From Baylisascaris procyonis (taxonomy: Eukaryota; Nematoda; Chromadorea; Rhabditida; Ascarididae), in assembly GCA_037389465.1 (NCBI GenBank), contig JAZARR010000193.1:682001-746000 (forward strand): DNA of 64,000 nt. The letters are read 5' to 3'. The number at the start of each line of letters is the position of its first letter. Within the stretch, counting starts at the first letter, position 1. A program made the position numbers and the translations under genes. This document shows, piece after piece, positions 12,934 to 24,900 of the stretch. The notes below the pieces were generated by a model that worked only from the letters and a program-made list of their open reading frames with translations, was not told the origin of the DNA and made no database searches.

Positions 12934-15900
12934 ATCGATTAGATCGGATTCTATGATCGATCCTATCAAAGAAATAAATTTTACTGTGATGATTTGGTGG
13001 GGAAATGATAATTTAGTTCGAAAATAAAAGTACGTTCCTGCGCATATTTTCCATTGAGTTGGCAATTTATGAAATTGGTCGGTCTAATGAGCGGAATTAC
13101 AAAAGTACTGATTTTTTGAAACAATTCTTTGCCTATTAAAATTAATTGTTGAAAATGAAACTTTGAGTGGGTAATTTATAAAATTGGTCGGTCTGATGAA
13201 CGGAATTGCAAAGGTACTGAATTTTTTAACGTATTTTTTCCTCTTCTCAGATATAATTTTTAAAAATGGAATTTAGTCTACGTGAATAATCATACTGAAT
13301 AGAATAAATAATATACTTTTACAACTTTGTTCAAGTTGCTTGCAAGTTTGCAAGTTGTTTGCAAGTTGTAAGTTTGTTTTATGAAAAATGAACGAAGTTA
13401 TGGCTGATAATAACATTTCATTAACTCGAAGTGCGCAATTTTCTTTAATTTTTTAAAATTTATATTTATTTCAGGATTGAAATTTTTGTGGAATTTAGAT
13501 GAAATTGAAGCGAAAAGAAGCATTTTGAACCTAAAATTTTCTAAATGTATAATAGAATTTCGCCACGAACATTACACAAATATTTCATTTTGCAGGTAAT
13601 CGAAGATATTGAGCCAACCGTTCAAGGAAATCAGATGGAAGTTATCGAAGAAAAGGTATGAAACATTTTTCAAATTTCTATAAAATTTCATTTGGTATGG
13701 AGGGGGTCATTGCTCTAGAAATGGTTTTCTGTGAAGAAACTCACTGATATTTGCATGCATAAAATTGTAAATGAAGCTTATGGAAAATTGCCGTTTTTTT
13801 AGAGAAAGTAATAAATATAAATATATTTATAGCGTTGAAAAATGGAAAATATGGTACTGGAAAATTTTGAAAAAATATTTAACTAAATTTCAAAAAAGTT
13901 TCGGCAAAAATTGTTGCTTCAGGTTAAGGGATTTTCATGCGTGTCTAACTCAGTGAAATTGAATTAAGTGCGAGAGAAGCCGAGCATTCAATTTGCAAAA
14001 AATTGTTCGTAAATTTCCGCCCAAATTATTTTTCCTCTCTTTCGCTTAATCGATCCAGCCGGTTGGCAGTTTGAAAATAACTGAAAGTAGTGGGTTGTCA
14101 TTGAATTATTCCGAATGTAGTGATGATGTTTAAGTTTTTCTAGACGAATCAAACTAGAATGGCGATTTTGCAACGAGGTTTTAGTTATATTTCAGATGTT
14201 AATATTTATTTTTTATATTCAATATATTTGCATATTCTGTATTATGGTTTATATTTATATTTTATATGCAAATTTCGCTCGTATTATATGTTTTCGCTGC
14301 TCTAGCATAGGTGCTTGCCGAGTTGAAATTTTTGGATTGGCAGACAGACACGGTTATGCGCATAAATGTCACATTGCTAAAATATGTCTTGTTAATGTAA
14401 ATTTATAAAAGCGCATAACAGCATGGATACTCGGAGTCGTTGTAATCAGCTCCTCAAGCTCCATCTCCGGAACAGGAGTTTTCTGGAAGGTTCCCCTTCT
14501 TGCTGATTTTTGATTAGCTTAGGCAGAAAATGAATACTGCTTTTTGGTTAAAAAATTTTTCTGCATTAAGTTGGGTCTAAATAGTAGCAATAACCTCGAG
14601 CATGCCAATGAAGCGCTTTCAAAACTCATTTTCTTCCAGCCCCCTTCCCTCTTCCACCTCTACCTGTGCGTAATATTCTATCTGTCCTCAGTTTACGGCG
14701 ACTTAAAAGCTGTTTCTAAACCTTTGAGTGTTTTATTGAAGACGAAAAGGGGAGAGAGAAGGGAAGGAGAATATTGATTATTATTCTTACTTATATTGCA
14801 CTAAGCGAAGTGATTGCTTAATAGCTGTAATATTAAGCTTAGGTAATATTTCAGGTGCATAGGCGAGCGAATAGTATGAAAGAACATTCGACGAATGCGA
14901 TCCGACATGAAACAGAACCGAAAACAAGTAAATCGGAAGAACAACAAACATCACATCCTACATTATCGTCATCGAATGTGAAGCTAGAGCATCGTAAATC
15001 AACTGAGAATAAACCACTATTGAAAGCAGATAGCATCGAATCATCAATAAAGGCAACAACATCAAATCAAAAAGAAAGTCCTCGACGACGATGGAATTCC
15101 TCTGGTAAAGAACAACAGAAAAAACAAGGGGAAATTCTTGAAGAGGTAATTTTTTCTAGTTGGCTTAATTCTAATAACCGCATACTTTCTTTTTTTTTTT
15201 TTTTTTGAAAATATTTGGTTTTTTTACAAATATTTTAGGGAATTATTGTTGAATTGCCTCTTTCTTAGAAATATCACCATGACTAGTAGATTAGAAACAT
15301 GTTGGTTGATAGGTTAAAAAATTTGAATGAATTTGAATAATTTAATCTTAAATTTAAAAGAATTTCTTATCATTGAAAACCAAATAAATGGTACTAAAGC
15401 CAGATGACGAGAATATTTAGACGTATAATTCTTTGCGAGTCATATGGTCATTATGTATAATTTTACTCTAAGCATCAATTGAAGAATATAATAAATGTTT
15501 TCTGTAAATAATATGTTATTTATTAGGTAATTGAGAATTAAATATTTAATTTTGAAATAACAGCTGAAAGTCTTATCATTTTCAGTTTTTTTTTTTTTTA
15601 ACTGAGAATTTCTTCCCCTATCAGTTTACCTCCGTTCGTTACGAAATATACCATCTTGTTTTACCAATTTGTTTTTTAGTAGAGATATTTTTATTTTTCT
15701 ATCCGATAATTTTAGTATTATTTAATATTCTACTTTAATAAACTCACGTTTTTTTATTATATTAGTTATTTATTTATTTCCGGCGTAATTCTGATATTAT
15801 TTAATATAAATAATTTCGCTTATTTTTTTTCAGCAACGATTAGAGAGACAAAATACCCATACAGTGATGGTATCATCGGCAAATAAAGGAGCTTTACCAC

Positions 15901-18900
15901 ACATAACCTCTTCGCAGGGTCAGCCATCATCAAAAAAGGTTTTTCTTGATTAAGAGTTAGTGATCGGTTTCGCGGTTGAATTCGTTATTTGCTTATTAAT
16001 TTCAACAATCAAACGAATATATCTTTGAGTAAATTCTGCTGTTGATATCCTTAAAATTTTATAATTTTTCGTGAACTTTTATCAAATTTTTTCAATATTT
16101 TTATAGAATTTTATCATTTCTTAAATTAGATTTTAATGTAAAAAATTATTCGGGCAATTCCCTATATTTGCGACGAATTTAACGAAAATCTCATTTATTT
16201 TGCATAAGTCATTTCAAAATGTTGGGTGAATTGATAAAGCCGATTGAATACTATTGAAGGATCAAACTTATGGATGTGTTCGATTAACATCGCCTCCAAG
16301 GGGAAATTTTTGCCCGCATTAAGGGGTATGAAGCATGAAGCAGAAGGGACGGGAATGAGATTTACCCGTCGCTAGGAATTTCCCGTTTGGGCTTTGTGGA
16401 CGGTTTTTCTTGTGCTAAGCTATGCTTTTGTTTCTCTTCGTGAAGGACATTCCCACTGGGAGTACAGTTGCCCGGAGTATTCGAACGGGGAACAACTACG
16501 AGAATGGTTATCGGGTGTACATCTTTTAAGTAACACTCATCTTAATATATTTTGCTTCTTTTTCTAGCGTAGAGCGTACTACTAGGAAGGCAGATTTATG
16601 CCGTCTCCCTAATAGTGCAACCTGAGTATCTCCAGCGGAGTAAGCCTGCATGATGCCATTGTTGTTGTTTTTGCCAACCCACTTTAGGTACAGAACTTCA
16701 CTCTTCAACTCCGGATCCATTTTCCACTCGCGCTTTATCCAACTGCGCTATAGGAACCCTCATCCGTCCTCCTCTTTGGGCTAATACATAAACTAGCTCA
16801 TCGTGTATTACTATATCACTTTTATTATTCGGTAAATGAAAGGTTATTGCCGCGAAGTGAAAATATTTAGTGATAACTTTCCTATGTTACGAAAATTTAT
16901 TACAGTAGTAATTCTTTGAGGTATAAGAATGGAGTCCATCATACGGTAGTATTCTCATATGAACTAAGTTGCTATTTTCGATAAAAGGATTTGCAAATTG
17001 GGAAAATACTACATTGTTGATGGAGATGCTTAAGTTTTGAATTGAATTAAAGAAGTATTCTGTAGCAGCTAAATATTTGAATAACTGAAGGGCTTTCATT
17101 GGTTTAATTATTTTCAAGTTTATGTTCGTTCATGTTATATGTGCTAACTTGATTCAGGGATCGGATAAGCCGAAATCGGTAGTGAAGCCGATGGTAAAAG
17201 AGAATCAACCACCGACTATTGCAGCTTCAACATCATCAAAAGCGATGCATCCGTCTACCTCACAGGTATGCTCATATTATTTGCAATAGAATTTCCTACT
17301 AAAATCAGAAAAGTGGAAGAAAAAAATTGAATTATTTTAATTGTTTAATAAATTTTTTTTCTTCACAATAAAATTATAATTTTCAATAATTAGTGCATTA
17401 TTCGATAATAATTGTTTCAGTTTCCTGGTATTTTGCTTATTTCCTTAATATTATTTAATATTTACAAACCTCCGTTCTATGAGATCATTAGGTACAATGC
17501 CTTGGCATGAGTTGAATATATGTATTAATTGTTAATCACCTTTAATAAATTTATTAATGAAATCAAAGCAATTGAAATAATTCCTCTATTAGGCAGAAGT
17601 AACAAATCAAGTAATACGGATTAGGAATAGATATTATTCATATAAAGAACTTCAGTTCATTAAATAATGAAATTACCGTAATTAGAGAGTATTAACCCAT
17701 TGGGTTTAAAAGAAATTCTATAGAGGAATTTCAGAATATCAACAACAAATGAATCTCGTCAACGTGTTTATTATCACTCAAGCGTTATCTCTTCATCCTC
17801 ATTCACGTGGGAATGTGTGAACGCTACTAATTATAAATTTTTTTTTTTAATTTTAGAATTTCTCTCAATAAAATTCATAAAATTGAGAAATATTTATTCA
17901 AATAGTTCTGCAAAATTAATTTTTTTTTTAAATTATATTCTTCCAATGTGCTTTTTATGCTTTTGCAAATAGCTTTAATATTTGCTTCCGGTCCGTTGTT
18001 TTCATGTCGTCTCTCTTGTATTGCAAACACTCCCCTTGCTTTACGATCTCTATATAACATCATAGGGTTAAAAGATTTAATTAGGAAGCACAGATGAGGG
18101 GCTTCACGAGAAAATTTCTTTTTACTCACGAGTTGGGGAGTTGAGGAATAATGTGGTGTTAGTAACAGAAATAGGGGTACAGCTAGCGTCAAATACAGGC
18201 CAAGGGTGTTATAAGTGGCAGAAAAGGGCCAAGGGTGAACTAGTGGGGGAAACGGGCCAAGGATCCAACTAATGGGGAAAAGGGCCTAGCGTGCAATAGC
18301 GAGGGAAACGGGCCACAGGTACGATAAGTGGGGGAAACGGGATGCGGGTACAATAAGTAGGGGACAAGGGTGAATAAGTGGGAGAAACGGGCCAAGAGTA
18401 CAATTAGTGGGGGATAAGGATATGGTAAGTGGGAGGAACGGGCCAAGGGTACAATAAGTGGGAGACGAGGGTACTATAGGTTGGAGAAGCGGGCCAAGAG
18501 TACAATTAGTGGGGGACAAGGACAGGGTAAGTGGGAGAAACAAGTCAAGGGTACAATAAGTGGGAGACAAGGGTAAAATAAGTTGGAGAAACGGGCCAAG
18601 AGTGCAATACGTGGGAGGCAGGGGTACAATAAGTTGGAGAAACAGGCCAAGACTACAATTAGTGGGGAACAAGGACACAATAAGTGGGAGAAACGGGCCA
18701 AGGGTACAATAAGTGGGAGACACGGGTACAATTGGTGGGGGAGACGGGTCAAGGGTGCAATCAGTGGGGGAAAGGGTACAGTGAGTAAGAGAAACGGGCC
18801 AAGAGTGCAATACGTGGGAGGCAGGGGTACAATAAGTTGGAGAAACAGGCCAAGACTAAAATTAGTGGGGAACAAGGACACAATAAGTGGGAGAAACGGG

Positions 18901-21900
18901 TCAAGAGTACAATCAGTGGGAGGCAAGGGTACAATAAGTTGGAGAAACCGGTCAAGGGTGCAGTCAGTGGGAGACGAGGGTACATAAGTTGGAGAAACGG
19001 GCCAAGGGTACTATAAGTGGGAGACAAGGGTACTATAGGTTGGAGAAACGGTCCAAGAGTACAATTAGTTGGGGACAAGGATACGATAAGTGGGAGAAAC
19101 TGGTGAGGGGTACAATAAGTGGGAGACGAGGGTACATAAGTTGGGGAAACGGGCCAAGGGTACAATACGTGGGAGGCAGGGGTACAAGAAGTATTAGAAA
19201 CAGGCGAAGACCACAATTAGTGGGGAACAAGAGCACAATAAGTGGGAGAAACGGTCCAAGAGTACAATAAGTGGGAGGCAAGGGTACAATAAGCTGGAGA
19301 AACGGGCCAAGAGTACAATTAGTGGGGGAAAAGGATAGAGTAAGTGCGAGAAACGGGCCAAGGGTACAATAAGTGGGAGACAAGGGTAAAATAAGTTGGA
19401 GAAACGGGTCAAGGGTGCAGTCAGTAGGGGAAAAGGGTACAGTGAGTAAGAGAAACAGGCCAAGAGTACAATTAGTGAGGGAAAAGGATGGAGTAGGTGG
19501 GAGAAGCGGGCCAAGGGTACAGTAAATGGGAGACGAGGGTACTATAGGTTGGAGAAGTGGGCCAAGAGTACAATTAGTGGGCACAAGGATAGAGTAAGTG
19601 GGAGAAGCGGGCCATGGGTACAATAAGTGGGAGACGAGGGTACTACAGGTTGGAGAAACGGGCCAAGAGTGCAATTAGTGGGGGATAAGGATATGTTAAG
19701 TGGGAGAAACGGGCCAAGGGTACAATAAGTGGGGGCCAAAGATACAATAAGTAAGAGAGACGGGCCAAGGGTACAATTAGTGGGGGACGAGGATACAGTA
19801 TGTGGGAGAAGCGGACCAATGGTGCAATTAGTGTGAGAAACAGGATGCGGGTACAATAAGTGGGGGACAAGGGTGAATAAGTGGGAGAAACGGGCCAAGG
19901 GTACAATAAGTGGGAGACAATGGTACAGTGAGTAAGAGAAACGGTCCAAGAGTACAATAACTGGGAGGCAAGGGTACAATAAGCTGGAGAAACGGGCCAA
20001 GGGTACAATACACGGGAGGCAGGGGTACAATAAGTTTTAGAAACAGGCGAAGACTACAGTTAGTGGGGAACAAGAGCACAGTAAGTGGGAGAAACGGGCC
20101 AAGGGTACAATAAGTGGGGGAAAAGGGTACAGTGAGTAAGAGAAACGGTCCAAGAGTACAATAAGTGGGAGGCAAGGGTACAATAAGCTGGAGAAACGGG
20201 CCAAGAGTACAATTAGTGGGGGAAAAGGATAGAGTAAGTGGGAGAAACGGGCCAAGGGTACAATAAGTGGGAGACAAGGGTAAAATAAGTTGGAGAAACG
20301 GGCCAAGAGTGCAATTAGTGGGGGATAAGGATATGTTAAGTGGGAGAAACGGGCCAAGGGTACAATAAGTGGGGGCCAAAGATACAATAAGTAAGAGAGA
20401 CGGGCCAAGGGTACAATTAGTGGGGGACGAGGATACAGTATGTGGGAGAAGCGGACCAATGGTGCAATTAGTGTGGGAAACAGGATGCGGGTACAATAAG
20501 TGGGGGACAAGGGTGAATAAGTGGGAGAAACGGGCCAAGGGTATAATAAGTGGGAGACAATGGTACAGTGAGTAAGAGAAACGGTCCAAGAGTACAATAA
20601 TTGGGAGGCAAGGGTACAAAAAGCTGGAGAAACGGGCCAAGAGTACAATTAGTGGGGGAAAAGGATAGAGTAAGTGGGAGAAACGGGCCAAGGGTACAAT
20701 AAGTGGGAGACAAGGGTAAAATAAGTTGGAGAAACGGGTCAAGGGTGCAGTCAGTGGAGGAAAAGGGTACAATGTGTAAGAGAAACGGGCCAAGAGTACA
20801 ATAAGTGGGAGACAAGGGTAAAATAAATTGGAGAAACGGGTCAAGGTCGCAGTCAGTGGGGGAAAAGGGTACAGTGAGTAAGAGAAACGAGGCAAGAGTA
20901 TAATTAGTGAGGGAAAAGGATGGAGTAGGTGGGAGAAGCGGGCCAAGGGTACAAAAGTGGGAGACCAGGGTACTACAGGTTGGAGAAACGGGCCAAGAGT
21001 ACAATTAGTGGGGGATAAGGATATGGTAAGTGGGAGAAACGGACCAAGGGTGCAGTCAGTGGGAGACGAGGGTACATAAGTTGGAGAAACGGGCCAAGGG
21101 TACGATAAGTGGGAGACAAGGGCAAAATAAGTTGGAGAAACGGTCCAAGAGTACAATTAGTTGGGGACAAGGATACGATAAGTGGGAGAAACTGGTGAGG
21201 GGTACAATAAGTGGGAGACGAGGGTACATCAGTTGGGGAAACGGGCCAAGGGTACAATATGTGGGAGGCAGGGGTACAATAAGTTTTAGAAACAGGCGAA
21301 GACCACAATTAGTGGGGAACAAGAGCACAATAAGAGGGAGAAACGGACCAAGGGTATAATAAGTGGGAGACAAGGGTACCATAAGTGAGAGAAACGGGCC
21401 AAGAGTACATTATGTGGATGCGAAGGGTACAATAAGTAAGAGAGACGGGCCGAGAGTACAGTTAGTGGGGGACAAGGGTATAATAAGTGGGAGAAACGGG
21501 CCAAGGGTGGAATAAGTGGGAGACAAGGGTACAATAAGTTGGAGAAACGGGCCAAGACTGCAATTAGTGGGGAACAAGAGCACAATAAGTGGGAGAAACG
21601 GGTCAAGGGTACAATAAGTGGGAGACAAGGGTAAAATAAGTTGGAGAAACGGGTCAAGGGTGCAGTCAGTGGAGGAAAAGGGTACAATGAGTAAGAGAAA
21701 CGGGCCAAGAGTACAATAAGTGGGAGACAAGGGTACAATAAGTTGGAGAAACGGGCCAAGACTGCAATTAGTGGGGAACAAGAGCACAATAAGTGGGAGA
21801 AACGGGTCAAGGGTACAATAAGTGGGAGACAAGGGTAAAATAAGTTGGGGAAACGGGTCAAGGGTGCAGTCAGTGGAGGAAAAGGGTACAATGAGTAAGA

Positions 21901-24900
21901 GAAACGGGCCAAGAGTACAATAAGTGGGAGACAAGGGTAAAATAAGTTGGAGAAACGGGTCAAGGTCGCAGTCAGTGGGGGAAAAGGGTACAGTGAGTAA
22001 GAGAAACGGGGCAAGAGTACAATTAGTGAGGGAAAAGGATGGAGTAGGTGGGAGAAGCGGGCCAAGGGTACAAAAGTGGGAGACGAGGGTACTACAGGTT
22101 GGAGAAACGGGCCAAGAGTACAATTAGTGGGGGATAAGGATATGGTAAGTGGGAGAAACGGGCCAAGGGTACAATAAGTGGGAGACAAGGGCAAAATAAG
22201 TTGGAGAAACGGGCCAAGAGTACAATTAGTTGGGGACAAGGATACGATAAGTGGGAGAAACTGGTGAGGGGTACAATAAGTGGGAGACGAGGGTACATCA
22301 GTTGGGGAAACGGGCCAAGGGTACAATATGTGGGAGGCAGGGGTACAATAAGTTTTAGAAACAGGCGAAGACCACAATTAGTGGGGAACAAGAGCACAAT
22401 AAGAGGGAGAAACGGACCAAGGGTACAATAAGTGGGGGAAAAGGGTACAGTGAGTAAGAGAAACGGTCCAAGAGTACAATAAGTGGGAGGCAAGGGTACA
22501 ATAAGCTGGAGAAACGGGGCAAGAGTACAATTAGTGGGGGAAAAGGAGAGAGGAAGTAGGAGAAACGGGCCAAGGGTACAGTAAATGGGAGACGAGGGTA
22601 CTATAGGTTGGAGAAGTGGGCCAAGAGTACAATTAGTGGGCACAAGGATAGAGTAAGTGGGAGAAGCGGGCCAAGGGTACAATAAGTGGGAGACGAGGGT
22701 ACTACAGGTTGGGGAAACGGGCCAGGAGTGCAATTAGTGGGGGATAAGGATATGTTAAGTGGGAGAAACGGGCCAAGGGTACAATAAGTGGGGGCCAAAG
22801 ATACAGTAAGTAAGAGAGACGGGCCAAGGGTACAATTAGTGGGGGACGAGGTTACAGTATGTGGGAGAAGCGGACCAATGGTGCAATTAGTGTGGGAAAC
22901 AGGATGTGGGTACAATAAGTGGGGGACAAGGGTGAATAAGTGGGAGAAACGGGTCAAGGGTACAATAAGTGGGAGACAAGGGTGCCATAAGTGAGAGAAA
23001 CGGGCCAAGAGTACATTATGTGGATGCGAAGGGTACAATAAGTAAGAGAGACGGGCCGAGAGTACAGTTAGTGGGGGACAAGGGTATAATAAGTGGGAGA
23101 AACGGGTCAAGGGTACAATAAGTGGGAGACGAGGGTACAATGAATTGGAGAAACGGGCCAAGACTGCATTTAGTGGGATACAAGGGTATAGTAAGTGGGA
23201 GAACGGGCCAAGGGTACAATATGTGGGAGGCAAGGGTACAGTAAGTTGGAGAAACGGGCCAAAAGTAGAATCAGTGGGGGGCAAGGGTACAATAAATGGG
23301 AGACAAGGGTACAGTAAGTTGGAGAAACGGGCCCCGATTATGGTTTGTGGGGGACAAGGGTATAAGAAGTGGGAGAAAGGGGTAAGGGTACAATCAGTGG
23401 GAGAAGGGGACCAAGGGTGCATTTAGTGCGGGAAACAGGATGCGGGTAGAATAAGTTGGGAACAAGGGTGAATAAGTGGGAGGAACGGGCCAGGGGTACA
23501 ATTAGTGGGGGAAACGGGTCAAGGGTGCAATCGGTGGGGGACAAGGGTACAATAAGTTGGAGGAACGGGCCAAGAGTACAATTAGTGGGGAACAGGGATA
23601 CAGTGAGTGGGAGAAACGGGCCAAGGGTACAATTAGCGGGGGAAACGTGATGCGATTACTGCAAGAGTGATGCGGGTACAATTTTATATTTTATTTTCGG
23701 AAGTACAAATAATAGCGATTACCTTCAAGATATTTAAATAGATGAGCATTAAATAAAATTTTTTAGATGAAAGCAAAAACACTTCCAAGGACAGGATCGA
23801 GTCAAATCGTCAACTCGAGAGTTGCATCTCGGGTCGTACATCCAATATCCGTTGCTAGACGTGCAACTGCCTCAACCGCCGTATCTCGTATTCCTGCTTC
23901 ATCGGCAATTCATGGTGCAGCACAAGGTCTTGGCGTTGAAAAGACGAAACGCCGAATGTCAAACGAACAAACCAAAAAGGTTCGCCATGTGCTTATTACA
24001 ACTAGGTTTTTAACTCGTTTAAGAGAGTGCATTGGCAGGATTGTGTTATGTTGATAGCTTTACCTCTACCTTTAGATATGATGATAGCTCTATGTGTATA
24101 CTTCATCTGTCTACCTGCGTGTCTGTCTAGTTCAAGTTGCTGACTGTGAAATTTACAGTAGTGATCTCTTTTCCAGGTTTCGCTTTTGCATCCATTTCGC
24201 TTCGATCTATTAGTTGTACTACTCTGCAGTCTAGATTTGATGAGGGGTATATAAATAGTAATCAGATATAAGGATAAAGGCATTTCAAGTGTTGTGGCAC
24301 TTCTTTAAGAGGAAGGTTTTTAATCTACCCGATTGGAATATATCGTTATTTGCACTTCTTGCAAGAGGGGACATCGTTGAAACGCTTCTTAACTATAGTG
24401 ATATCTAATTATTAGGGCATTGAAAGGTATGAATCTTTTTTTCTCAAAGGATAGGGGAAACTAGAGGTGGAATGCATTTTCTGTTCATGGTGGGAGAGCT
24501 GAGGCTAATGTAAGAGAAGAGAGGATCTTTATTAAAGGGTGAGAGAGAGCTCTGATGTGGCAGAAGTGCGAAAAAATGGCTCCTCATTCTGTCATGAGGA
24601 GCTCAAAGAGAGATTAAGTCTCCGTTCTAGTTCCGAAAGAGAGGCACAACTGCAGTTGCAAATTATCGATTTAGATGCATCGAATTTCACTGATAATCCG
24701 TACCGTAACTGTTAAGCTCTATATTACTCATAATGATGTCAGTTATTATTTTTCTTGCATTTATAATCTCCCCTAGTGATTTTCTTTGGAATTATTTATT
24801 ACTTTTCCTACAATTATTTTCTTTGAAGAATTATTTATTACTAGTATTACTTTACTTTTTAGTAATGGTTTTTCAAATACTATTATTTATGGAAATTATT

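Noticed and set aside
16526..16720. 64-codon minus-strand frame starting [16 protein letters not shown]
   Set aside because: It lies inside the candidate SINE and matches no family I know; more likely repeat-derived.
17101..17124. Resemblance to the nematode SL1 spliced leader (GGTTTAATTA then CAAGTTT)
   Set aside because: Extra and changed bases in the middle, and no splice donor or Sm site follows, so it is not an SL RNA gene.
18583..18987. Plus-strand open frame with repeated [13 protein letters not shown] residues
   Set aside because: It lies wholly in the 51-bp minisatellite, whose unit length keeps frames open on both strands.
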